Shown piece by piece: positions 55,115-64,000 of a DNA stretch of 64,000 bases. The stretch's first letter is position 1; every line of letters starts with the position of its first letter. Source of the DNA: Pyrenophora tritici-repentis (taxonomy: Eukaryota > Ascomycota > Dothideomycetes > Pleosporales > Pleosporaceae); assembly GCF_003171515.1 (NCBI RefSeq), contig NC_089390.1, positions 9,614,274 through 9,678,273 of the forward strand. The letters are read 5' to 3'. A program made the position numbers and the translations under genes. Below the pieces are notes generated by a model. It ran no database searches. It was not told the DNA's origin and worked only from the letters and a program-made list of their open reading frames with translations.

Positions 55115-55864
55115 GGTGAGGGATTGGTAAAGGACTTGTCTAAATCAGGTAATGAATACTCCGTGAATTGGTACTGTGTGTAGAGGAGATATGAAATCGG
55201 TCCGTTTGTTGTAGTATCTATCCTTATACACGATATATGTTGAGAATACAGTCCGTAAGTGACTTGGTGGTATCAAGCGGAGGAGTAGTCACATGATTGG
55301 TGACACATGCAGGTGGGTCCTAGCGGGGAGCTTGGACGCAGCTGCACGCAACACGGATCTACGAACGTGTGAATAGCTCCTTAGTCAATAATACGAATCT
55401 GTACCACCACTACCGTTGTGCCTTAGAGAGCGCTCTATTAGGTAGTCATACTACTACTAATAGTGCCAGCTTCTCAATAATATATATATATCTACGTAGA
55501 CTGAGAATTTATGACATAGTCGATAAACAGCAGTTTCTCCGAGTCGGTCGGTGATAACAAATATGGCTGCTAGCTAGAATATCCACATTGCAGACATTTG
55601 TATAAAACTTGTACACAACTAAATGCAGGAGACAAGCCATCACCGGTGAAAGGAATCGGACTCGGAGATGTCCGGGGATAACAAAACCGGTCGCCATGTG
55701 ATTGGTCCATACCTCCGAGCTCCAACACCTGCAGCAAGGCCACCCATGTCATACGAGCGGATTACTTACTTATATCCGACTCGCCTCTTATTTTACATCT
55801 CCCGTCTCCGTGAACAACTGTCGTACGTTTTATTTCTTGTGTTTCGGTGATAGTAAGATACACG
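55115..55864. promoter_or_regulatory. No gene: divergent promoter, MFS pseudogene and Zn2Cys6 regulator
   Basis: This 750-bp region separates two divergent starts. It contains an AT run (TATATATATATC near 55482-55494). No coding content is supported. Confidence 0.45.
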
Positions 55865-58176
55865 ATGAGCGATTCGGGTCGGAAACGAAAGAGGGCTGTC
55901 ATGTGAGTGTGTGTTTGTGTAAAGTGATGGGTAAACCCGACGCTAACTGAATCCAGCTCCTGCACCTTGTGTCGAAGGAGGAAGATACGATGTAATCGAG
56001 AGAATCCGTGTAGTAGTTGTGTAGTAAGCAAGACGGGATGTTGTGTCTACGAGACCGAGACGGCGGTGCAAAGACCGAGTGCTACACTTCCGATACAACC
56101 ACGCGGGGTGGCAGCAAACGCAATGGATGCGCCTTCCTCGTCAGTTGGCGACTATACGCCGTCTCTCTCGACAACTCCCATGAGCATTAGTCAATCTTCT
56201 TTCCAGCTCAACGCTATGCGAGCACGTATTGCGGAGCTGGAGGATAAGCTTTCTCGAGCTACTAGTACTACTAGCTCAGTGTATACACCATCAGCTTCAA
56301 CTCCAGCGTCGACACATGCTGTGCACACTGTTAGCAGCTTTGCATGTACTGTGGATGTACTCCAGGATACGCAAATACCTGGGGGTGCAGATATCTCTAG
56401 GGGTATTGCGCATAAGAACCGGGTGTTTGGACAGAGTCACTGGATGAATGGTTTCGTCATGGTCAGTACAACAGATCAACCCGCGCACACAACACCATTA
56501 ACGAGGTTCAGTTTCGCGATGTCATCGAAATGATGGAACCACATCTCCAAGGCGGATCGTCTAACCTGGTGGCCAGCATACAGCGTGCCAAAGTTCTAGC
56601 CCGCGTTATCAAATCGCAGCGCTCTCCAAGCTGGCCTACCGTGCCGACACGCAATCTCCCGCCAAAGCATGTGTGTGATCAGCTTGTTGCTGGCTACCTC
56701 CGTACCATGGAGACGGTGTACCGTGTTATCCACGTGCCGAGTTTCATGCCCAACTACGAGAGCGTGTGGGCATTCGACGCAGAGCCTAGCATGGCTTTTA
56801 TGATGATGTTGAAGTTGGTACTGGCAATTGGTGCTACGGTACATGACGAGAACATGTCGATGCGCACCGAGGCGACACGTTGGGTATATGAAGCGCAATC
56901 TTGGGTGTCGTCGCCTACGTTCAAGTCGCAGCTCGGCATCCAGTATCTACAGATCAGCATCCTCTTACTGCTCGCGCGTGAGCTGGTTGACGTGGGGTCT
57001 GAGCTTGTATGGATCTCTATTGGTGCAGTGCATCGGTCGGCAGTGTATATTGGTTTACACAAGGATCCGTCGTGTCTTCCACATATGAAGGTCATGGAAG
57101 CAGAGATGCGCCGGAGGATCTGGAATACTATCATTGAGTTGTCGTTGCAGATGAGTATGCAGGCGGGCGGACCGCCGTTTATCGGTCTTGACGATTTCAA
57201 TACTGCGCCGCCGGGCAACTACGATGACGATCAACTAGTGAACGCGGACCCTATGGTCAAACCAGACGGTGTATACACGCAGACATCCGTGGCGATTGCT
57301 CTTAGGAAGACGCTTCCAAGTCGCCTGGCGGTCTTGAAATTCCTCAACGATCTCGCCTCGACCGGGACGTATGAGGCGACGCTTCAAATCGATGCCGAGT
57401 TGAGATCAGCACACAAGACGTTGCGTCGTACGATGCAAGGATACAGTAGCGATAAATCGCCTTCCTTGTTCACAGTTGAGGCAGTCGAATACATCATGCA
57501 GCGCTACATCACCTCTCTACATGTTCCATTCTTCGCTGCGGCGTTGAACAATCCTCTTTACGCTTTTTCGCGAAAAGCGACCGTCGCATCGTCGCTGAAG
57601 ATCTGGGGTCTTGCGGTTCCGGTCTCAAAAGGTAGCCCTTATCCGGAAGAGGAGACTGATCTCGCTCGTATGTCGCGTTGCGCAGGGGGCTTCTTTCGCA
57701 TGTACGCCTTCCATGCTTCAACGTTCCTAGCCACTGAGCTGCGCACGCGGTTGCAAGAAGAGGAAGATCCAGATATCCTGACAGTATCGCTTGCTACAGT
57801 CGTGAGAGACGCTGCGGGCTTTTATCTGCGCTGTATTCAAGCCGGTGAGACTGGCTGTAAAGGCTATATTCTTTTGCGCTTACTCGATGCGTGGGCTGAT
57901 GCAACGACTCGCGGAGTGGATAGATCCGAGCTTCCCGCGTTACTTGTACAAGAAGCGGAACAAGCCACGGAAGTTTGCATACCGATTTTGGAGGTGCTAG
58001 CTGGCGTACAACAGCCGTCCACCGGCACTGCTGGGGCTCTTGGGGCGGACGGAATGGGAGGCTTAGGGAACTACGATTTCGAACCTTCACCTGAGTTCAT
58101 GGAGGATTGGGACATGCTAATGTCGGACACGTTCAAATTAGGCGATGCGGACAATTTCGATGGGTTCCTGTTGTAG
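55865..58176 (+). CDS. Zn2Cys6 transcription factor with fungal-specific domain
   Basis: Three exons, 55865-55902, 55957-56461 and 56506-58176, with 54-bp and 44-bp introns, giving 737 residues. The binuclear zinc cluster is C15-C18-C25-C31-C34-C41 ('CTLCRRRKIRCNRENPCSSC'). A short coiled coil follows ('MRARIAELEDKLSRA'), then the fungal-specific regulatory domain ('FMPNYESVW', 'GSELVWISIGAVHRSAVYIG', 'EAEMRRRIWNTIIEL'), and an acidic tail (PSPEFMEDWDMLMSD) as a likely activation region. It is intact, unlike the MFS transporter divergent from it. Confidence 0.92.
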
Positions 58177-59012
58177 TCAACTACACCTGTGCGCGCAATG
58201 TCGAAGTTGGAGTCCTCGTATTATCGGGTATTTCTCCGATCGATTGTGAAGAGGTATTCGACACGCATTGAGACGATCAAATTGCGATCTGAATCGGCGA
58301 AGCCAAAACGAGGTACGGGTGCTCTGATCAAGTAGTAGTAGTTTCGCAACATGACGGCTCTGACGTTCCCGGTGGAGAATAGTGGCGAGGCTGGGCCATG
58401 GACGTCTTCGCTTAGCCCCTGCGCATGAATTGGCCAGGGCGCGGCATACCAATCAGCCGCGATCCCAAACCACTCTCCCAACACCCTATCATCGCCCTGT
58501 ACCTCTTCTTCCGCCAAGATGCCAGCCTCAACAGGCAAACTCAGGAGAACAACGCCATGGCGTCTTGAGAAAAGATTGGTGTTGGCCGTGATGACGATGA
58601 GCTGCAATATCGCGTCAATACACTACAAAGCGGACTAGCGCCGACAGCGGCGCCTTAGAGGCTCCTTGTAACCTGACACACGGAGAGCCTCATAATCACC
58701 CCTCATCCGGCAATACGTGTCGCATCGCAGTCTGAATGACAGCCATCAGGGCCGTTACCTCTTCATATATCACCTGGAAGTGGCCTGATTTTTCTTCTCG
58801 CCCTTGTCGCCTCTCTACACAACTCTTGGTAACCTCAGGCAGTGGAACCCAAGACAACTACAACGCTCTTTTTTCCTTTCGTTCGTCATTCACTTCTTCG
58901 AGCGTGCCGGTCACCTGTTTTGATTACGTTTATAATACCTGTTATTCCATTCCCTACCATATTCTTAGAACGACAAAAAACATCATCATCCGAGAAAGAT
59001 ATACCGCCCACG
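58177..59012. other. Mostly non-coding; doubtful minus-strand ORF at 58221-58607
   Basis: A minus-strand frame ('HGVVLLSLPVEAGILAEEEV', 'DRVLGEWFGIAADWY', 'RNYYYLIRAPVPRFGF') looks coding-like but has no ATG. A spliced start from ATG AGG CTC TCC near 58680 would need a weak GTTACA donor. The part after 58620 is the leader of the next gene. Confidence 0.3.
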
Positions 59013-59519
59013 ATGCAGATTTCGCTTCTTACCAACATCTTCCTGGCCCTCTCGGTCTTGCAGCTCGCAGCCTGTGCACCGGAGCCTAAGAACTTCCTTC
59101 CGCTTCCGGGTACCGCAAACACGAAATTAGAAGTTCGACAAGTCTCCGCCACACCCTCTCAGGCAGAGCTATGTCTCGACTACCAGACCACAGCCAACAT
59201 GTCGACGATTGGCGCCAATAGCTCATACCGCACCGTCATCTTGCAAAGAGCACCCGTCGGTACCCTCGTCAGCGCGGGAATGCTGAATGCGGCCATGGCT
59301 AAGCTGCCCGCCCTCACGGCTGATCCCGATCTCAACCTACGGTGTGGAAACTGGACTGAAATCGCGGTTGTCGAGGCGGCAAAGAACTTTTCAATGGGCA
59401 TTGTCGCGCAATACGAGACTGCGGGCCTGCCAGTCGGTATCAAAGCTGGACCAGAGGTTCTCATCATCGTTGGTGTTATTGCCATGCTCTTCTCAGTTGT
59501 TTGGGTCTTCCCTGGTTAA
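59013..59519 (+). CDS. Small secreted or surface-anchored glycoprotein, 168 residues
   Basis: ATG at 59013. A signal peptide (MQISLLTNIFLALSVLQLAA) is followed by a Pro-rich start. Four N-glycosylation sequons (NMS, NSS, NWT, NFS) and two mature-part cysteines (ELCLDY, LRCGNW) are visible. The C-terminal hydrophobic segment, 'VLIIVGVIAMLFSVVWVFPG', ends the protein and may be a GPI-addition signal or a membrane anchor. No homologue recognised. Confidence 0.65.
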   Translation: MQISLLTNIFLALSVLQLAACAPEPKNFLPLPGTANTKLEVRQVSATPSQAELCLDYQTTANMSTIGANSSYRTVILQRAPVGTLVSAGMLNAAMAKLPALTADPDLNLRCGNWTEIAVVEAAKNFSMGIVAQYETAGLPVGIKAGPEVLIIVGVIAMLFSVVWVFPG

Positions 59520-60281
59520 ATGGGAAGCTTGGCTTGGAGTTGTATGATAAGGTTGAGGGTTGAGGGCCGGATAAGAGAGAGGTTATTGGGGGCTGCTGTA
59601 GGATATGCGTGGAGGTGTTGCAGGAGGGGGCAAGGAAATCAAGTCGAGAATACCCGAACGTGCTTACTACAATCAATTACTACGCTTTCATGTTCGCATG
59701 ATATGAGCCTTTTATTCCACAATATATTTCCTTTTTCCTTCACCCACCTCTTCAACTGATACCGTTGCAACTCGCTGTTCAACATCGTGTTGGAGCCCCA
59801 CTTACCATAACGAGCAAATTTCCCAAGCCGCTAACATCGCAAGGATGTGTTCTCCGGGACAAGAGGCCAAGTTGATTGAGAAAATGCTTAGGTTCGGATA
59901 CTGAATAATTGACAACATGTATTGGCAGAACTGGAGATGGAAGACTGACGATGCCAATGGTGACAATGACCGCTACTTCCAAGGTGGTTGGGGCTACCGG
60001 CCGTTTTGCAGCGGTAACCGGGATCCAAGAAATGCTGCAGGGACACGCGAGATGTTTGTACACGTCGCCATTTCCTAAGCTCCTAGTTCTGATTCGTTTG
60101 CGAGACGCACCGCCTCCCCATTCAACAAAAGCACATCCCGCCGATCAATCACACAAACCCCCATTGATAATCTCCCGTCTGTCGTTACACAAAGCCACAC
60201 AAGTATACCCCGATCTACTTACGTCATCCCCACCCGCCGATCAGGAACGCCGTTCTACCTACTCCAGAAAATTCCTCGACC
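59520..60281. promoter_or_regulatory. No gene: intergenic
   Basis: Open frames here are not supported. The final part is the leader of the RING-like gene. Confidence 0.45.
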
Positions 60282-61301
60282 ATGGCCTCCACGGGCAACA
60301 TAAGCAGATATCTCCGCGTATCGGCATATTGCTTTTTATGCAACCGGCCCTTCTCGACAGACCACGCGCCCGTCGCCATACGGGCGTGCGGCCACATCTT
60401 CGGATACCGCTGCCTGTCCATCACTCTCAACGGCGGCGACGTCGACGTAAAAGCCACATGGTCCGACGTGTCGATGCTGGCGCCCAAAGGCGCAAAGTGC
60501 CCCGAATGCAAAGTCCCCATCACGCACATTGAAAGCGAGCAAAAAGCGCTATCAATACTCCGCGACATCAGCAGCGACGCCCCGGACCAACGCAACAGGC
60601 TACATGCGTTTGTCGAGCAGCTGCGGGAAAGCGTGGCAAAGGAAGACCCGGATGTGGAGCCAAAGGACTATATGCAGTTTTTTCGCAGATGCTATACTAG
60701 TGACGGCGACGATATTTTGCAGAAGGCGCTGCAGGATGCGGCGAGTGCGGGGGATTACTTTTCACCGTTCCACGATGCGATTACCGCGTCGAGGGCGAGT
60801 GATCCGCAACCTATGGGTTTCGCGCTGCTGCGGCTGTGCTATTTGCTGTGGGATGCGCATCATGCGATGAGGCGGAAGAGTAGCGTGTCGATCAATGTGT
60901 TGCTGTGGGAGGGGAATCGGTGTCTGGGGGTTACTAATCCGTTGGTGCAGTGGGAGGATGTGGAGGAGGCGGCCGAGATGGAGGATACGAGACTTTTCCC
61001 GCTGCTGCATTGCTTTACTATGCTGGCTTCGCAGGCGCTGGCGAGGCAGAATCTGGTGGAGCCTTGGGTTGGGGAGGAGGGGGTGGGCTTGGCGAGGAAG
61101 TTTGCGTGCGAGTGTATTGGGCCGCATTTTGAGGGGGAGCCGGGGGATGTGTGGTTGGTGAAGTTGGGGGTCGTGGTTAATGAGTTGAAGAGGCATCAGT
61201 TTGAGATGGGGAGGAGGCCGTTGGCTGGGGGTTCGGCGGAGAGGAGTATTGTGAGGGGGTGGTGGGCGTTGGGAAATATGGAGGCTGAGAGTGAGGAATG
61301 A
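60282..61301 (+). CDS. RING-like zinc-finger protein, 339 residues
   Basis: ATG at 60282, single exon. A RING-type cluster lies near residues 17-80: 'CFLCNRPF', 'IRACGHIFGYRCL' and, after an insertion, 'KCPECKVPI'. The order C-C, C-H, C, C-C fits a RING or RING-like ubiquitin ligase fold, with one ligand position unclear. The rest is helical ('LRLCYLLWDAHHAMRR', 'PLLHCFTMLASQALARQ') with no recognised domain. Similar fungal genes occur as lineage-specific families. Confidence 0.65.
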   Translation: MASTGNISRYLRVSAYCFLCNRPFSTDHAPVAIRACGHIFGYRCLSITLNGGDVDVKATWSDVSMLAPKGAKCPECKVPITHIESEQKALSILRDISSDAPDQRNRLHAFVEQLRESVAKEDPDVEPKDYMQFFRRCYTSDGDDILQKALQDAASAGDYFSPFHDAITASRASDPQPMGFALLRLCYLLWDAHHAMRRKSSVSINVLLWEGNRCLGVTNPLVQWEDVEEAAEMEDTRLFPLLHCFTMLASQALARQNLVEPWVGEEGVGLARKFACECIGPHFEGEPGDVWLVKLGVVVNELKRHQFEMGRRPLAGGSAERSIVRGWWALGNMEAESEE

Positions 61302-61730
61302 GACAGAGCGTAATACTACGACTACTGCTGGATATCTCCACTCATGCTAATCTTTATAACAAGAAGTAGGTCTTGAGTGACACCATCAGAAGGAATGTGG
61401 TCTTCAAAAGGTACATGTAATTGACCTAGGAGCTCATGCATACGAGCCGTATTTCTCACAAATCTTGATGTCCCAATTGCATAGTCTCAAAACCTATTCT
61501 GCAATCAGTGGTTCGTCAGATGCAGTGGTAGGTAGACGCGGAGTCGACACTCCCAGTCACGCCGCCAAGAAGTGGGTCAACCCAATTTCCGAATTCCGAT
61601 CCGCTGTCGGAATTCAGACGGACATCCTGAATCCCGCCATCACCAGCCTTGCACTCTCCCATTTCACAATGTCGGTATCACTCCATTCACATCAGAGATC
61701 GCTTCCGCGTAACACGACCCGGAATTCATC
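61302..61730. promoter_or_regulatory. No gene: promoter of the second Zn2Cys6 gene
   Basis: No supported coding sequence; upstream region of the next gene. Confidence 0.45.
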
Positions 61731-63626
61731 ATGGAGACTGATACCGTCCGAAAGACACCCGCGCCATACGGCCAAGCGTGTAGTAACTGCGTGAAGACGA
61801 AATGCCGATGTGTAGTACGGGAAGTCGGCGTCTGTGAAAGGTACGTCACTTTTATTAGAGTTATGTCGTAGTGTACTGTAAAGTATGTGTTGCGACATGT
61901 GTTGGATGTTTCGAGACTGAGTTTCGTATGACAGGTGTCATCGCCTCGGGAAGGAATGCACGCCCTCGTCGTCCTCACGGAAGCGAGGATCAAATGGGGC
62001 GTCAGCGTCCAAAAGAGCAAAACTAGAAGACAAGCTTGATGAAGTTGTGTCACTGCTCCGATCACAGCGGGCGTCAACAGCTACGGTCCCTTCAAATGAT
62101 GCGTTTGGGCTGACCCCGGAGTCCTCCATTATCACCTCAAGAGCAGCAGACAGTCCGGCAGTCGAGGAACGCTTGACGGAGGCTCAGCTTATCGACTTTC
62201 GGATGAACTGCCTCGGATATATCCCTTTCATGCATCTACCTGAGAGCACTACTCCCGATGATCTTCAGGCTGACTACCCTTTACTTTGTCTGGCTATTCG
62301 GACTGCATGTACCAAAGCTCTCACCCGTCAAATGAAAATGAGCAGTCAGTTGCGAGAAACATTGGCGTCGAAGATCGTGGCTCATGGTGAAAGAAGTATG
62401 GACTTACTCTTCTGTGTCATCATGTGCATTGGATGGTAAGATTTCAATTTCCCGTAAATGCGTTGCGTCTGACATCATACAGGTCCAAATACTTTGCGCA
62501 TAGGAAGCAGTTCCTGGGATCAACCTGTGGTCTTGCAAGGACGCTGATTAGCGATCTCCGCCTTGATAAGCCCAAAGAACCATCGGGATGTCCTAGCCTA
62601 GGCCCGTATGATAAAGGGACTGAGGAGGTCCGAGCAACTGAAGGGAACCGAGCATTACTTACCGTCTTCGCATTATGTACCAAGTGAGTGAAGTGTGATC
62701 CCCGGGTTAGCCTGTCTGACTGATCTCGATAGTGTTTCCAAAACCTTCGGGTACGACCTTATGCCCTGGTCTTCACAATGCGAAGAAGCATATGACCAAC
62801 TCACCAAGAGCATTGAGTGTGAAGGTGACGTTGTGTTGGTTAGCTTAGCACGTCTGGCTAGGATTGCCGTTTGTGCTATGGAGGTGTATCGGAGAGCTTC
62901 AGAGGATTCCAATTTTGCTCAACATGCTACAATGGCTATTGAGCCTCTGAAGCTGGCTTTGCACAATCTTCGGACGTCATTCTCTCCGGTAATCCTGCAG
63001 CATCGTACGTCTTCCGTTTCCATTTTCTAGCGTGGACTCACGGACTTCTAGGCACTGTTATCGCTTCCACATTTACAGCTGAGGTTGCCATTTACGAGCT
63101 CGCTCTTCTACAATCACCCACACCACTCGTATCACCATCGTCAAATCCTCATTCTATCTTCGCACCCAGACGCGTAGAATACCTTCTTGCATGCCTAGAA
63201 ACATGTAAAGCTTGTTGCGACTACACCCTCGCCGGGGATGTTCGAGACATCAGCGCAACATCAATGCTCATTTTCCCCTACTGCCTCAAAATCGCCTACA
63301 AACTCGCCGTACTCAAGGATGTCCCCGGATGGGATCCGGCGATTGCTACAGCGACGGTAGATACTGTACAATGCTTGGAGCAGATCGCCGTGATTGCTGA
63401 AAACGCCAACGCCAAGTACAAAGAGGAAACAGGAGAAGACAGCGTGTTTGGTGAAGCGGCGGTTATGCTAAGAGCAACAGCGCCGAACTGGAGAGTGCCT
63501 ACAGTTGAGCAAGAGCAAACAGTAGGCGATGTATCTGCGCCGGCATGGAATTGCGATATTGGTGGAGACTTCTCGCTGACGGATTTCGCTGATGACTTTT
63601 GGCTATCTGGTCCTATGAACTTTTGA
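61731..63626 (+). CDS. Zn2Cys6 transcription factor
   Basis: Five exons: 61731-61840, 61935-62435, 62483-62683, 62733-63004 and 63052-63626, giving 552 residues. The zinc cluster is C17-C20-C27-C35-C38-C45 ('CSNCVKTKCRC', then 'CERCHRLGKEC'); an intron splits it, a common layout in this class. A short coiled coil (AKLEDKLDEVVSLL) follows. The middle region ('LGYIPFMHLPES', 'GWSKYFAHRKQFLGS') is of the fungal regulator type found near secondary-metabolism genes, but no such genes are in the window. The C-terminus is acidic. Confidence 0.9.
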
Positions 63627-64000
63627 AATACACAAAAACCTCAAGACTGGATGTGAAGAAACTGGTGGAGACGTCGATGAGCGTCCAGCCACAGTTTGAC
63701 ACATTACCGAGGTTTGTGCGACTTGAAAATCAACAAGAAAGATAGAACATTTGTTCTGTGATAGTCTTCAAGGGCGGTTTGGCCTCATCTAGTCTCTTGG
63801 CATGTCGTACAGTGGATGCGACACATTCAACTCCGAAATCTGACCAGTCAACAGCGCCTCGGCGTATCGGTCATTCAGTAGCGATTCCGTATCATTGTCA
63901 ACTGTTGCATTGGATCTCATTCATTCTTCAGCTAGCTTTTTGTTTCTCGTCTTCATTGCAACTCGTTCTTCTTTCGTTATAAATGGAAAAAAGATTACAA
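63627..64000. other. No gene: 3' end of the Zn2Cys6 gene and beyond
   Basis: Nothing supported up to the window edge. Confidence 0.45.

Noticed and set aside
61731..63626. Secondary-metabolite cluster around the second Zn2Cys6 regulator
   Set aside because: No polyketide synthase, peptide synthetase, terpene cyclase or tailoring enzymes are nearby within the window.
1..64000. CRISPR array or bacterial-type operon
   Set aside because: No regularly spaced repeats; introns and gene families are fungal.

Overview
The window reads as nuclear DNA of a filamentous ascomycete. Host genes carry short introns (about 45-80 bp, one about 230 bp) with GTAAGT/GTATGT-type donors, CTAAC-like branch sites and CAG/TAG acceptors. 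The gene set (CHO2, fused Egt1, peroxisomal Lon, Zn2Cys6 regulators) is fungal. The transposon families and the CpA-to-TpA mutation pattern, typical of repeat-induced point mutation (RIP), point to a Dothideomycete, probably Pleosporales. That placement is inference.

Layout: bases 1-18680 are a transposon-rich block with no convincing host gene. In order it holds a decayed hAT transposase abutting a retrotransposon Gag relic, a pogo-like DNA transposon with its terminal repeats, an LTR-like stretch, a 162-bp MITE with an 8-bp target duplication, and a 3.4-kb unit with long inverted repeats that contains an IS630-like (DDE_3) transposase and a frameshifted unknown protein. After these come a Copia reverse-transcriptase relic, a full-length Ty3/gypsy chromovirus with identical 162-bp LTRs but many in-frame stops, and a tRNA-headed SINE-like retroposon flanked by a 14-bp target duplication.

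From 18.9 kb to the end the DNA is gene-dense. Minus-strand genes come first: an unknown 225-residue protein, peroxisomal Lon protease (C-terminus CRL), CHO2 phosphatidylethanolamine N-methyltransferase, and a coiled-coil protein. Between CHO2 and the coiled-coil gene sits a second, identical copy of the MITE. Next are Egt1 (ergothioneine synthesis, 11 exons) and a PHD-finger protein on the plus strand, an acidic protein with an apparent frameshift, a mitochondrial rhomboid protease flanked by two related BTB/POZ-like proteins, and an ammonium transporter with a GATAAG cluster upstream. They are followed by an unknown Ser/Arg-rich protein, a small PLDc_N membrane protein, an F-box-like gene with one internal TGA, an MFS transporter with two internal TGAs divergent from an intact Zn2Cys6 regulator, a small glycosylated surface protein, a RING-like protein and a second Zn2Cys6 regulator.

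How the genes relate: most are independent housekeeping genes, and no biosynthetic cluster is evident. The one suggestive partnership is the divergent Zn2Cys6 regulator and MFS transporter, where the transporter and its other neighbour both look newly disabled. The most novel items are the mobile elements: the SINE-like unit, the twin MITEs, and the inverted-repeat unit carrying an accessory protein. Exon coordinates were derived by hand from splice consensus and reading frame, without transcript evidence.
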